This document shows positions 43,532-53,072 of a stretch of 64,000 nt of DNA, in pieces (position 1 is the first letter of the stretch; the number at the start of each line of letters is the position of its first letter). A program made the translations under genes and the position numbers. The DNA is from CAKSQF01 sp963628435 (GTDB lineage Bacteria; Bacillota; Clostridia; Oscillospirales; CAG-272): contig CAVGEY010000012.1 in NCBI GenBank assembly GCA_963628435.1, positions 1 through 64,000 of the forward strand. Direction: 5' to 3'. The notes under the pieces were generated by a model. That model was not told where the DNA came from and did not search any database. It saw nothing but the letters and a program-made list of their open reading frames with translations.

Positions 43532-45085
43532 ATGGAATATACGAAAACACAGAAGATTCCCGAACATATTCCCGCCGAAATGTTTGAATTCGCGCAGAAA
43601 GACACGGTTATCCATGATAAAAAACTCGCTACCAAGGCAAGAGGCTATTTTGCCGATGCCATGATCCGCTTCAAGAAGAACAAATCTTCGGTTGCGGCCG
43701 CGATTATCATCGGTATGCTTATTCTTTACGCGATAATCGTTCCGATTGCATCTCCCTATACACTTGACAATAAAGACAATATTTATATAAATATGCCTCC
43801 GTTCATTTCGTCGTTTGCAAACAACAAAAGCACGATTTTCAACGGCGCTCGCTCTGCAACATGGAACGAAACGCAGATGAAAAAATATGAGGCAATGAAA
43901 GAGGAACTCGGTCGTGATGTTCTTCTTGAAATTACCGGCGAAAGGTATGTCACCCAGAAAAAGCGCGGACAGGATGTTACCGAAACATTCTATATCGTCA
44001 ACTATTGCGCATACTACGAAATCGGCGTAAAGTATCAGGTTTTCTCGTATGCCGAATATGAGAAGATTCAGGAATTCCAGAACGAAACCGGTATACAGGT
44101 GCTTTATCCGGTTGTCAACCCCAAGGATATCTCCAATATCACCGACAACGCCAATATCTGGTATCAGGTAAAGGACTCAAAGGGAACACCCAAGTATGAC
44201 GATGACGGCAACCGCATCCCCGCCTACTGCACAGATAAATCGCTTCAGGGCGATGTGGCCGATTATCACAGTATCCGTATTGACGGCGATGACGGCTCAT
44301 ACATTTACAGCCTCGGCAAATCGGGCGCCGTTCAGTGCCGTGTCGACTACTACAACTATTACCGCTACTTAAACGGCGGCACAGAGCCTTTCTTCATTTT
44401 CGGTACAAACAATATGGGCCAGGATCTTATGACCGCAATCGGTATCGGCGCGAGATTCTCTCTCGTATTCGCTATATTCGTATCGGCAATCAACCTCACA
44501 ATCGGCGCGTTCTACGGCGCGATTCAGGGCTTCTACGGCGGCGTAATCGACCTTATCATGGACAGAATTTCGGATATTCTGTCGGGCGTGCCTTTCATAG
44601 TTACCGCAACCTTGTTCAAACTGCATCTTGCGCAGAAGGTCGGCGCTGTCGGCTCATTCCTGTTTGCGTTCGTGCTTACGGGATGGATCGGCATGGCGGC
44701 GCTCACACGTAAACAGTTCTATCGATTCAAAGGTCAGGAATTTGTTTACGCGGCAAAAACGCTCGGCGCATCCAACTGGCGTTTGATGTTCAAACATATT
44801 TTCCCGAACTCACTCGGAACGATTGTCACAAGCTGCGCGCTTGTAATCCCCGGTGTCATCAGTTCGGAAACAAACCTCACATACCTCGGCATTGTTAACC
44901 TTACCGAATTTGCGGGTACCACAATCGGTACTCTTATGTCGCAGGGACAGGCGGTTATGACATCTTCGCCTCATGCGATATTCTTCCCCGCAATTTATAT
45001 TTCGCTTATGATTATTTCGTTCAACCTGTTCGGCAACGGACTGCGTGATGCATTTAACCCGTCAACGAGAGGAGTGGAAGACTGA
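43532..45085 (+). CDS. oppC: oligopeptide ABC transporter permease with large extracytoplasmic insertion
   Basis: 517 aa; OppC is usually 280-350 aa. After a first membrane segment (about 52-73) comes a soluble stretch of about 210 residues before the core helices resume at FGTNNMGQDLMTAIGIGARFSLVFA. The insertion is rich in Tyr, Asp and Lys (VNYCAYYEIGVKYQVFSYAE; KDSKGTPKYDDDGNRIPAYC) and by topology should lie outside the membrane, where it could touch OppA. The EAA loop RKQFYRFKGQEFVYAAKTLGA is intact. RBS AAAGGAG. Its stop codon overlaps the oppD start. Confidence 0.92.
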   Translation: MEYTKTQKIPEHIPAEMFEFAQKDTVIHDKKLATKARGYFADAMIRFKKNKSSVAAAIIIGMLILYAIIVPIASPYTLDNKDNIYINMPPFISSFANNKSTIFNGARSATWNETQMKKYEAMKEELGRDVLLEITGERYVTQKKRGQDVTETFYIVNYCAYYEIGVKYQVFSYAEYEKIQEFQNETGIQVLYPVVNPKDISNITDNANIWYQVKDSKGTPKYDDDGNRIPAYCTDKSLQGDVADYHSIRIDGDDGSYIYSLGKSGAVQCRVDYYNYYRYLNGGTEPFFIFGTNNMGQDLMTAIGIGARFSLVFAIFVSAINLTIGAFYGAIQGFYGGVIDLIMDRISDILSGVPFIVTATLFKLHLAQKVGAVGSFLFAFVLTGWIGMAALTRKQFYRFKGQEFVYAAKTLGASNWRLMFKHIFPNSLGTIVTSCALVIPGVISSETNLTYLGIVNLTEFAGTTIGTLMSQGQAVMTSSPHAIFFPAIYISLMIISFNLFGNGLRDAFNPSTRGVED

Positions 45086-47256
45086 TGGAAGATAAAAAAC
45101 TTGAAGTCCGCAATTTAACTATTTCATTCCGTACCTCGAACGGCAGACTGCAGGCTGTCCGCGGCATCGATTTCGACCTTTACAACGGCGAAACGCTTGC
45201 GATTGTCGGCGAATCGGGATCGGGTAAATCGGTTACATCAAAGGCGATTCTCGGTATTCTCGCGGGCAACTCGATTATCGAGGGCGGCGAAATCATATAC
45301 GACGGCAAAGACCTGCTTAAACTCTCGGAATCCGAATTTCATAAAATCCGCGGCGATAAAATCGCGATGATTTTCCAGGACCCTATGTCCAGCCTTAACC
45401 CGATTGTCAAAATCGGACGTCAGCTTACAGAGGCGATGATTCTGAAGGGCAAGGCACGTCAGAAAGAGAGCAGATTCCTGTTCAACTCATATCTGGAACG
45501 TCTGCGTGTCAATATGATTGAGGCGAACAAGAACATTTCCGCCGCCGAAATCACCGAAAAATGCAAAAAGTTCGATAAATTCGAATACCGTCATCTCGCA
45601 CTTGAATCGGAGTACCGCCGCGGATATTCTGCGGCTGCCGATGCGGCAGACGAAATCGATGTTATCGTATTCGAAATGTCGAAAAAAGGCGCGAAAGACG
45701 TGTCTTACCGCGTATCGAAGATTCTTCACGAATGTGAACTTTCGGTTCATGAGTATGTCGTAAAAGAAGATAAAGAAGAACTTCTTTCGCTTGTCAAACA
45801 GGCAAAGGCGGCACTTTCCGCCGACAAGAAGGCGGGAGACGAATCTTACGCCACAACATCTCCGTTGTTTGTCAGAATCGGCGAAATTCTTCGCAGCGCA
45901 CTTGCAAAGACAATGCCCAACTTCTTCGCAATGGGCTACTATCTCACATTCAGCGGACAGCCGCTTCCCGATATGCCGGTAGATGAGCTGAACGTCTTTC
46001 TCAGAAAATATCTTGACGATAACTTCATGTTCGATTTCATCGCGAACGCCAAGGTCGGAATCATGCATTCCGCAGCCGTTGCCGATGCAAAGAAGCGCGA
46101 AGCAATAGATGTTCTCAAAGCCGAGAAATCGCTGTTCACGGTTGAAAAAGCCGACAAGAAGGCATGGCTTGCGTCTGCCGAAAAGATGAAGAAGGCGGTC
46201 GAGGACGGAATCGATCATCTCGAACGCGTAAAAGACGGCATCGCATATACATTCGGCGATTCGCTGATTGCCTCGGTTGAAAATTATTTCCTGTCGGTTG
46301 AGAAAAACGATAAGGAAAGCGCCCGCTACGAAAAACAGAAGGCAAAATACGATGCGGTTGTCGCATCCGGCAAAACTCCGAAATCCGAAGTTATCCCGGC
46401 GTCTATCACCGATCTTAATGAGGCGGTAAACGATATTCTGCGTAAGATTGACCGTGTTCTCGACCATTATAACGAACATCTTGCCGAAGCATCTTCGCGT
46501 AATTTTGATGACGAGACGGTCGCAATGATCGATTTCCTCAAGGAGAACGCATCCGGCGTTGTCAATAAGGTTACCAAGAGCATCGCAAAAGCAAGAGCGA
46601 TCAAACTTATGGAAGAGGTCGGTATATCCGAACCCCGCAGAAGATACAATCAGTATCCGTTCGAATTTTCGGGCGGTATGAGACAGAGAATCGTTATAGC
46701 AATCGCACTTGCGGCCAACCCCGATATTCTTATCTGCGATGAGCCGACAACCGCACTTGATGTTACCATTCAGTCGCAGATTCTCGAACTTATCAATAAG
46801 CTCAAACGCGAACGTCATCTGTCGATTATCTTCATTACCCACGACCTCGGCGTTGTCGCGAACATGGCAGACCGCATCGCGGTAATGTACGCGGGAAAGA
46901 TTGTCGAATACGGCACATCGAGCGATATATTCTATCACTCGGCACATCCGTATACATGGGCGCTGCTCTCATCGATGCCCGACCTTGACACAAACGAAAA
47001 GCTCGACTCGATTCCCGGCACACCGCCTATGATGATTTATCCTCCTAAGGGCGACGCATTTGCCGAACGTAACAAGTACGCAATGAAGATTGATTTCGAG
47101 ATGCAGCCTCCGATGTTCAAGATATCGGATACTCATTATGCGGCAACATGGCTGCTCCATCCGGACGCACCCCATATCGATCCGCCGAAGACAATCACCG
47201 ACAGAATCGAAAGAATGAAGCAAAGGAGGCTGACGGGAAATGGCAACCAACAATAA
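45085..47256 (+). CDS. oppD: oligopeptide ABC transporter ATPase with about 370-residue insertion
   Basis: 723 aa against about 330-360 for ordinary OppD. Walker A GESGSGKS (43-50) and Q-loop IFQDPMSSLNP (Gln98) are followed not by the helical domain but by about 370 extra residues (about 122-495), mainly charged helices rich in Lys, Glu and Ala. The ATPase then resumes: FEFSGGMRQR (signature, 527-535), ILICDEPTTALD (Walker B) and FITHDLG (His586). The C-terminal oligopeptide-family tail HPYTWALLSSMPDLD is present, but the Cys cluster of that tail is not evident. All catalytic residues are kept, so the protein should be active; the role of the insertion is unknown. Confidence 0.92.
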   Translation: MEDKKLEVRNLTISFRTSNGRLQAVRGIDFDLYNGETLAIVGESGSGKSVTSKAILGILAGNSIIEGGEIIYDGKDLLKLSESEFHKIRGDKIAMIFQDPMSSLNPIVKIGRQLTEAMILKGKARQKESRFLFNSYLERLRVNMIEANKNISAAEITEKCKKFDKFEYRHLALESEYRRGYSAAADAADEIDVIVFEMSKKGAKDVSYRVSKILHECELSVHEYVVKEDKEELLSLVKQAKAALSADKKAGDESYATTSPLFVRIGEILRSALAKTMPNFFAMGYYLTFSGQPLPDMPVDELNVFLRKYLDDNFMFDFIANAKVGIMHSAAVADAKKREAIDVLKAEKSLFTVEKADKKAWLASAEKMKKAVEDGIDHLERVKDGIAYTFGDSLIASVENYFLSVEKNDKESARYEKQKAKYDAVVASGKTPKSEVIPASITDLNEAVNDILRKIDRVLDHYNEHLAEASSRNFDDETVAMIDFLKENASGVVNKVTKSIAKARAIKLMEEVGISEPRRRYNQYPFEFSGGMRQRIVIAIALAANPDILICDEPTTALDVTIQSQILELINKLKRERHLSIIFITHDLGVVANMADRIAVMYAGKIVEYGTSSDIFYHSAHPYTWALLSSMPDLDTNEKLDSIPGTPPMMIYPPKGDAFAERNKYAMKIDFEMQPPMFKISDTHYAATWLLHPDAPHIDPPKTITDRIERMKQRRLTGNGNQQ

Positions 47257-48523
47257 TGAAATTCTTCTGCAGGTCGACCACCTCTGTCAGTACTTCGGAC
47301 CGACAAAAGCGGTTGATGATGTAAGCTTTTATATCAAAAAAGGCGAGGCATTCGGCCTCGTCGGCGAGTCCGGATGCGGAAAAACCACAACCGGCCGCTC
47401 GATTATCAAGCTCTACAATATAACAGGCGGTAATATCTATTTCAAGGGTATCCGTATCGGTGCCGGAACGCTCGGCTATAAAAAGGCAATCGCCGAAGCG
47501 AAAGAAGAATATAAGGAAAAAGTAAAGAACGCGACTGCCGAGGAAAAGGCAAAACTTGACGTAGAGCTTAAAGCAAAGCTCGACGAGCTGCGTAAGGAAA
47601 TGAAGCAGGCAAAGTTTGATCAGGCTCATTGCGACCATGTTTATCAGGATGAGCAGACCGCCGCCGTTGAGGCCGAATATTCGAAAAAAGAGGCCGATAT
47701 CAAAGAGGAAATTAACAAACTCAAAGCCGAAGGTCAGGGAAGCAGCGAGAAACTTGCCGAAAAGGTCGCCGCGCTGAAAGCGGTTCACGCCGAATACATC
47801 GACAAACGCCGTAAAGCGAAGAAGACCAAGCTCGTAACCCAGATTCAGATGATTTTCCAGGATCCTATCGCTTCGCTTGACCCCAGAATGACCGTACGAG
47901 AAATCATTTCCGAGGGACTCATCATTCAGGGTGAACGCGATAAAAAGGTTCTCGACCGTAAAGTTCTCGAAATGCTCGATCTTGTCGGACTTGCACCCGA
48001 GCATGCCGACCGTTATCCTCACGAATTTTCGGGCGGTCAGAGACAGAGAATCGGCGTTGCGCGCTCGATTATCATGAATCCCGAACTGATTATCGCGGAT
48101 GAGCCGGTGTCGGCACTTGACGTTTCGATTCAGGCACAGGTAATCAACCTCCTCAACGATCTTCGTGATCGTTTCAATCTTACAATTCTCTTTATAGCTC
48201 ACGATTTGTCGGTCGTCAAATACTTCTCGGACAGAATCGGTGTTATGTATTACGGAAAAATGGTAGAGCTTGCCGATTCGGATGAGCTTTTCCGTCATCC
48301 GTTCCATCCGTATACACGTTCGCTTCTGTCGGCAATTCCGCTTCCCGACCCCGAATATGAGAAGGTCAGAAAGAGAATTGAGTATAATCCGCTTGCCGAG
48401 CATGATTATTCGGTTGATAAACCGGTAATGCGCGAGGTATGCAAAGGGCATTTCGTCTACTGCAATAATGAGGAATTTGCCCGCTATCAGGCGCAGCTTG
48501 CGTCCGAAGATAATGGCCGATAA
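47240..48523 (+). CDS. oppF: oligopeptide ABC transporter ATPase with about 120-residue coiled-coil insertion
   Basis: 427 aa; OppF is usually 310-330. Walker A GESGCGKTTT (43-51) is followed by an insertion (about 74-196) of Lys/Glu/Ala-rich sequence with coiled-coil character, placed before the Q-loop IQMIFQDPIASLDP (Gln207). Signature FSGGQRQR (263-270), Walker B IIADEPVSALD and H-loop AHDLSV (His321) are intact, and the tail HPYTRSLLSAIPLPDP is typical of OppF. It overlaps oppD by 17 bp. OppD carries its insertion on the other side of the Q-loop, so the two could pack together in the dimer. Confidence 0.92.
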   Translation: MATNNNEILLQVDHLCQYFGPTKAVDDVSFYIKKGEAFGLVGESGCGKTTTGRSIIKLYNITGGNIYFKGIRIGAGTLGYKKAIAEAKEEYKEKVKNATAEEKAKLDVELKAKLDELRKEMKQAKFDQAHCDHVYQDEQTAAVEAEYSKKEADIKEEINKLKAEGQGSSEKLAEKVAALKAVHAEYIDKRRKAKKTKLVTQIQMIFQDPIASLDPRMTVREIISEGLIIQGERDKKVLDRKVLEMLDLVGLAPEHADRYPHEFSGGQRQRIGVARSIIMNPELIIADEPVSALDVSIQAQVINLLNDLRDRFNLTILFIAHDLSVVKYFSDRIGVMYYGKMVELADSDELFRHPFHPYTRSLLSAIPLPDPEYEKVRKRIEYNPLAEHDYSVDKPVMREVCKGHFVYCNNEEFARYQAQLASEDNGR

Positions 48524-48932
48524 GAAAAAAAGCGGCTCCGAATCGGTAAAATGGTATACGGCCGCATTCATACTTACGGCGGCGGTAGTATTCATGGCTT
48601 ATGTCGAAGGCGTTTTCACAAAGGAAACCGTCCGTGAATTTCTCTACGCGCTCTGCAACTCATTTTTCGTTCCCGGCGTGGTTTACGCGGGAATCGGAGG
48701 ACTCAGTTTTGTGGCGTCGCAGGGCGGATTTGATTCGTTCGGTTATCTCTTTTCGACATTTTCGCTTCATTCGCTGCTGCCGACAAGACAGCCGAAACAT
48801 TACAACAGCTATTACGAGTATAAAACCGCGAGGGACGAAAAAGGGCGTGCTTGGCTCCCTCATATTCTTGTTCTCGGACTGGTGTCAATCGGAATCAGCA
48901 TTGTAATTCTGATTGTCAGCTATCTTGTGTGA
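48513..48932 (+). CDS. small membrane protein, DUF3899-like
   Basis: 139 aa from the ATG at 48513, which overlaps the end of oppF by 11 bp, so it is the last gene of the opp operon. Basic N-terminus, one membrane segment at about 14-32, a second hydrophobic stretch (NSFFVPGVVYAGIGGLSFVA, about 52-71), a Tyr-rich cytoplasmic loop (HYNSYYEYKTARDEKGR) and a third hydrophobic segment at the C-terminus. This fits the DUF3899 family of unknown function. Its position suggests a role with the transporter. Confidence 0.75.
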   Translation: MADKKKSGSESVKWYTAAFILTAAVVFMAYVEGVFTKETVREFLYALCNSFFVPGVVYAGIGGLSFVASQGGFDSFGYLFSTFSLHSLLPTRQPKHYNSYYEYKTARDEKGRAWLPHILVLGLVSIGISIVILIVSYLV

Positions 48933-48980
48933 AGATGATATTTTCCGAAAACACCCGGCAAATTTAATACAAATTCTGAA

Positions 48981-49028
48981 GCAAGGACTCTCGCGGTCAA
49001 ATGATGACAGCGAGAGCCCTTGCTTTTT
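48981..49028 (+). terminator. terminator of the opp operon
   Basis: Stem gcaagg-a-ctctcgc (48981-48994) pairs with gcgagag-c-ccttgc (49010-49023), one mismatch, followed by TTTTT. Confidence 0.8.
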
Positions 49029-49146
49029 ACTGTGCGGAAAATTCAATCTTAATTCGGATATAATGATGTCAATAGGATGATTGGCTGCAAAAATGCCGGT
49101 GAATATGATTCATTTGAATATTGACGCTTTTATATCATCGAAAATA

Positions 49147-49186
49147 AAACATCCGGGCTTGCATATTGAAGCAAGCCCGGATGTTT
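49147..49186 (-). terminator. terminator of the rnf operon
   Basis: 16-bp perfect stem (49147-49162 with 49171-49186), 8-nt loop. Read on the minus strand it is followed by a T-rich tract (TTTTATTTT region). Nothing else was recognised in 49029-49146. Confidence 0.8.
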
Positions 49187-49223
49187 CGGTTGTGCAGGTA
49201 AATTTATATTCCGTATAAATTAT

Positions 49224-50021
49224 TTAGGTCGTGAAATCTTTAATCGCGTGCCGCGGACACTTTTCGACGCAGATTTTGCAGCCATCGCATAATGCGTGGT
49301 CGATGACGGCGAAATTGTCTTTTACCGTTATCGCCGATTTGGGACAGAGTTTTGCGCAGATTCCGCAACCGACACAGGAAACATCACATGCTTTTTTTGC
49401 CGCCGCACCCTTGTCTTTTGATGAACAGCCGACCTCTACCGTCGAATCGGCGGGAATAAGTCTGATAATTTTTTTCGGACATTTGCCGACACAGGCTCCG
49501 CAGCCCGTGCATTTTGACGGATCGACGGAGGCAACTCCGTCGGCAACCGAAATCGCGCCGAATTTGCAGGCCGCGGCACAGTTTCCGTATCCGACACAGC
49601 CGAATGAACATGCCTTGCCCGAATCGGTTATCGATGCCGCAAGACAGTCGTGCGCACCTTCGTAATCGCATTTTTGATGTGCTGCCGATGCGCATCCCGA
49701 ACATCCGATGTATGCGCGCATTTTCTTTGAACTTGCGGGCGCGCAGCCCATGATTTCGGCGATTTTCTTTGCCGTTTCATCGCCGCCGACCGCGCAGGCG
49801 TTGCAGGCGGCTTTTCCGTTCACGATTCCTTCGGCAAGCGCCGCACATCCCGAAAATCCGCATCCGCCGCAGTTTGCGCCCGGCAGCGAATCGGTAATCA
49901 TCGGGATACGTTCATCGGTCTTGACCGCAAACAGCTTAGACGCGACCGCGAGAACTATTCCGAAAAACAGACCGAGCCCGGCAAAGATATATACCGGAAT
50001 CAGTATCATATTCGCATTCAT
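49224..50021 (-). CDS. rnfB: Rnf complex subunit B (iron-sulfur protein)
   Basis: 265 aa. N-terminal membrane segment (about 6-30), then the 4Fe-4S domain CGGCGFSGC (51-59) with Cys73 and Cys76, followed by several further Cys clusters including CTGCGACVGKCP (171-182), CVGCGICAKLCP (216-227) and CDGCKICVEKCP (245-256). RnfB is the ferredoxin-side electron entry of the complex. Last gene of rnfCDGEAB, 39 bp behind rnfA, and closed by a terminator. Confidence 0.96.
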   Translation of the reverse strand: MNANMILIPVYIFAGLGLFFGIVLAVASKLFAVKTDERIPMITDSLPGANCGGCGFSGCAALAEGIVNGKAACNACAVGGDETAKKIAEIMGCAPASSKKMRAYIGCSGCASAAHQKCDYEGAHDCLAASITDSGKACSFGCVGYGNCAAACKFGAISVADGVASVDPSKCTGCGACVGKCPKKIIRLIPADSTVEVGCSSKDKGAAAKKACDVSCVGCGICAKLCPKSAITVKDNFAVIDHALCDGCKICVEKCPRHAIKDFTT

Positions 50022-50060
50022 TTTGTTACCTCAAATCAGAAAATAATCTTTTGAATTAGG

Positions 50061-50648
50061 TTATCCGAAGCTGACGCCCGAAAATCCGGCAAACGCCATC
50101 GCGAGCAGTCCTGCCGCCACAAGGGTAATCGGGAAGCCCTCGAACGATTTCGGAGGATCTGCCGTTTCGAGCCTTGCGCGTACGCCCGAAAAGACGACTA
50201 TCGCGAGAGTGAAACCGACTGCTGCCGCAAAGCCGTAGCAGACCGATTCAACGAAATTGTAGCCTTTTTGAACATTCGTCAGAGCGGCTCCGAGAACGGC
50301 GCAGTTTGTCGTAATCAGCGGCAGATATATGCCGAGCGATTTGTAAAGAGACGGAACGAATTTGTGCAGGAACATTTCGATTAGCTGCACAAGACCGGCT
50401 ATCACCAGAATGAAGGCCATCGTTTTGAGATATTCGAGTCCGAATCTGACAAGCAGAAACTCATAGACAAGCCATGTCGCCGCCGATGATACCGTCATTA
50501 CAAAGGTTACCGCCGCGCCCATGCCGATTGCTGTGGACGGGCTTTTGGACACTCCGAGAAAGGGACAGCATCCGTAGAATTTCGAAAAGATGAAGTTGTC
50601 GACGAGAATCGCCGAGAACATAAGCAGAAGCACAGATGTGAATGTCAT
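50061..50648 (-). CDS. rnfA: Rnf complex subunit A (membrane)
   Basis: 195 aa, six membrane helices. NFIFSKFYGCCPFLGVSK and LYKSLGIYLPLITTNCAVLGAAL carry the conserved Cys residues that, with those of RnfE, hold the intramembrane iron-sulfur centre. Its start overlaps the stop of rnfE (ATGA). Confidence 0.97.
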   Translation of the reverse strand: MTFTSVLLLMFSAILVDNFIFSKFYGCCPFLGVSKSPSTAIGMGAAVTFVMTVSSAATWLVYEFLLVRFGLEYLKTMAFILVIAGLVQLIEMFLHKFVPSLYKSLGIYLPLITTNCAVLGAALTNVQKGYNFVESVCYGFAAAVGFTLAIVVFSGVRARLETADPPKSFEGFPITLVAAGLLAMAFAGFSGVSFG

Positions 50649-51367
50649 TTCGCCGAGCCTCCTTTGGCGATTTTCTTTTTGGCGGCGAGCGTTTCGGTCA
50701 GCTTTCTCACACCCGCGATTATGAATCCGAGCGTTATGAATGCTCCCGACGGGAGGATAAAGAACATTGCGGGCTCATAGATTCCGAATGTTATGTCATA
50801 TCCGAGTACCGTTCCGCTTCCGAGAAATTCGCGGATAAAGCCGATAATCGCGAGCGCACAGGTGAATCCGAGCCCTGTCGCGAGTCCGTCGATAACCGAA
50901 AGATGAGGCGGATTTTTAGACGCGAATGCCTCCGCACGCGCAAATATTATGCAGTTCACAACGATAAGCGGAATGAACAGACCGAGCGACTGATAGAGCG
51001 AAAAGACATACGCTTTCATGAAAAGCTCGACTGCGGTTACAAATCCCGATATTATTATGATGTATGCCGCGATACGCACCTGCGACGGAATGAATTTTCG
51101 AAGCAGAGAGATGAGCAGATTCGAGCATATAAGCACGGCGGTTGCCGCAAGTCCCATACCGACACCGTTTATAAGCGATGTGGTTGTCGCGAGGGTGGGA
51201 CACATTCCGAGAAGCTGCACAAATGTCGGGTTGTTTGTCAGAAATCCGTCGATGAAAGTTTTTTTGCAGACCGCGAATCCGTTTTTGCTCTTTTCGGCAT
51301 TTGCGGCTTTTTCGGATTTTCCGACGTCGGAGTTTTCCGCGGCGGAGTTGATATTTTCGTTTTCCAT
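50645..51367 (-). CDS. rnfE: Rnf complex subunit E (membrane)
   Basis: 240 aa, six membrane helices, homologous to RnfA with inverted topology: NPTFVQLLGMCPTLATTTS and LYQSLGLFIPLIVVNCIIFARAEAFA. An extra charged N-terminal stretch of about 35 residues (Asn/Ser/Glu/Lys-rich) precedes the conserved part. It overlaps rnfA by 4 bp and follows rnfG by 21 bp. Confidence 0.96.
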   Translation of the reverse strand: MENENINSAAENSDVGKSEKAANAEKSKNGFAVCKKTFIDGFLTNNPTFVQLLGMCPTLATTTSLINGVGMGLAATAVLICSNLLISLLRKFIPSQVRIAAYIIIISGFVTAVELFMKAYVFSLYQSLGLFIPLIVVNCIIFARAEAFASKNPPHLSVIDGLATGLGFTCALAIIGFIREFLGSGTVLGYDITFGIYEPAMFFILPSGAFITLGFIIAGVRKLTETLAAKKKIAKGGSAK

Positions 51368-51388
51368 AATGTACCGAGGCGCCGATGT

Positions 51389-51961
51389 TCAGGCGGCCGT
51401 ACTCTCCTTTCGATAGATTTCGAGTTCGTCGGTCGCGTTGTTTACTGCGGTAAGCAGAGCGCGTGAGCTGATGGTTGAGCCGACAATGGCGTCAATGTCT
51501 TCTCCGAGAACAAGTTTGCCGTATTTTCCGATGTAGGCGTCTTTGTAATCACCGCTTATGCGGTCGCCGAGTCCGGGAGTTTCGGAATGTGAAACTATCG
51601 ATATTTTTTTAATCGACAGATTCGCGTTGTATCCGATGATTACCTCGATGTCGCCGCCGAATCCGGATGCGGTCGATTTCACCGAATAGCCGACGGTATC
51701 GCCGCCGCTTCCGATTTCACGGATTTCGCAGCTGCCGCCGTCTATTTTCGCCGCCGCGGAGATTGTGATGCCGTCGCCGAAAATGTCGTGAATGGCATCT
51801 TCTTCGACCGACTGCATATTTTTCAGAGCGGGCTCATAGGTCAGCGCATATACCAGCGATACGGTTGCCGCCGTTACCGAACATATTATAAAAAGCGGCA
51901 GGGTAATGCGCAAAATATATAAAAATGTCGATTTTGAATTTTTACTTTCGCTGTTTGCCAT
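51389..51961 (-). CDS. rnfG: Rnf complex subunit G (covalent FMN)
   Basis: 190 aa. One N-terminal membrane segment (about 13-35), then the extracytoplasmic FMN-binding domain with KISIVSHSETPGLGDRI and IVGSTISSRALLTAV; the Thr in GSTIS is the expected flavin attachment site. Located between rnfD and rnfE as in other Clostridia. The ribosome site is weak. Confidence 0.95.
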   Translation of the reverse strand: MANSESKNSKSTFLYILRITLPLFIICSVTAATVSLVYALTYEPALKNMQSVEEDAIHDIFGDGITISAAAKIDGGSCEIREIGSGGDTVGYSVKSTASGFGGDIEVIIGYNANLSIKKISIVSHSETPGLGDRISGDYKDAYIGKYGKLVLGEDIDAIVGSTISSRALLTAVNNATDELEIYRKESTAA

Positions 51962-52025
51962 TTTTAAGCGGATTCCGAATTTGTTTCGGAAACATCCTTT
52001 CTTTCGATTTGATCTGTATTGTCTT

Positions 52026-53072
52026 TTATCGGGATTCGGCTTTTTTCGCGTTCGCTTTTTTTGACGGTGCGCCGAATCTTCTCGGCATTGTATATTTATC
52101 GATAAAGTAAACGAGCGAATTCATAATGAGAATCGAGAATGACGCGCCTTCGGCATATCCGCCGAAACGGCGTATGAATACGGTGATAAGACCGCATCCG
52201 ACACCGAAAATCAGTTTTCCGTTTTTCGTGAGCGGAGATGTCGCATAGTCGGTTGCCATAAAGAATGCGGCAAAGAGAAGTCCGCCCGAGCAAAGTTCGA
52301 GCATGACATTCGCAATCACGCCGATATTCGCGACACGCGGGAAGATGACCGCAAGCAGGGCGACAGTCCCGAGATAGGCTGTCGGAATCCGCCAATTTAT
52401 GACTTTTCTCATCATGAGATAGGCGGCGCCTATGATAATGAGGAAAGAAGAAATCTCGCCTATTGTTCCGCTGCAGTTTCCGACGAAAAGGTCGAAAACC
52501 GACTGCTCGCAGACAGCCCCCTGTTTAAGATAGGAGAGCGGAGTTGCGGAGGATACCGCGTCGACGTCGGCCTCGGAGGCAAGGAAAAGCAGCCGTTTGC
52601 CGACACGCGTAAATGTTGTCATCGCGGTCGGGAATGACAGGCAGAGAAAGACTCTCGCGGCAAGCGCGGGATTGAAAACATTCTTTCCGATTCCGCCGAA
52701 AACCTGCTTTACAACGACAATCGCGAAGAAGCTGCCGAGTACCGCCATATAATAGGGTATCGTTACAGGCAGATTGAGCGCGAGCATCAGCCCGGTCACA
52801 GCCGCCGATAAATCGGAGATGCTGTTTTTTCTGTGCGTGATCTTTTCGAATCCCCATTCAAAAAAGACCGACGATCCGACACAGACAATCATTATGAGAA
52901 GAGCGCGCAGACCGAATTTGTAAATTCCCCAGAATGACGGAAGGGCGAGTGCGATCAGAACGTCGCACATTATCGATGCCGTCGTTTCTCCGCGGTGAAG
53001 ATGCGGAGAGGAGGATACCGAAAGTATTTCGGGATATTCGACCGAGTTACCGTTAGTTAAAAAGCCGTTCAT
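52026..53072 (-). CDS. rnfD: Rnf complex subunit D (membrane, covalent FMN)
   Basis: 348 aa from the ATG at 53072, which overlaps the rnfC stop (ATGA); the open frame extends far upstream inside rnfC. Multiple membrane helices, early SSSPHLHRGETTASIMCDVLIAL, VNFNPALAAR-like NVFNPALAARVFL and the flavin-attachment region SSATPLSYLKQGA. Later ATDYATSPLTKNGKLIFG is a family hallmark. Confidence 0.96.
   Translation of the reverse strand: MNGFLTNGNSVEYPEILSVSSSPHLHRGETTASIMCDVLIALALPSFWGIYKFGLRALLIMIVCVGSSVFFEWGFEKITHRKNSISDLSAAVTGLMLALNLPVTIPYYMAVLGSFFAIVVVKQVFGGIGKNVFNPALAARVFLCLSFPTAMTTFTRVGKRLLFLASEADVDAVSSATPLSYLKQGAVCEQSVFDLFVGNCSGTIGEISSFLIIIGAAYLMMRKVINWRIPTAYLGTVALLAVIFPRVANIGVIANVMLELCSGGLLFAAFFMATDYATSPLTKNGKLIFGVGCGLITVFIRRFGGYAEGASFSILIMNSLVYFIDKYTMPRRFGAPSKKANAKKAESR

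Noticed and set aside
45487..46947. Long minus-strand frame opposite oppD
   Set aside because: Antisense shadow of a coding gene with an intact ATPase on the plus strand; no family resemblance or ribosome site.
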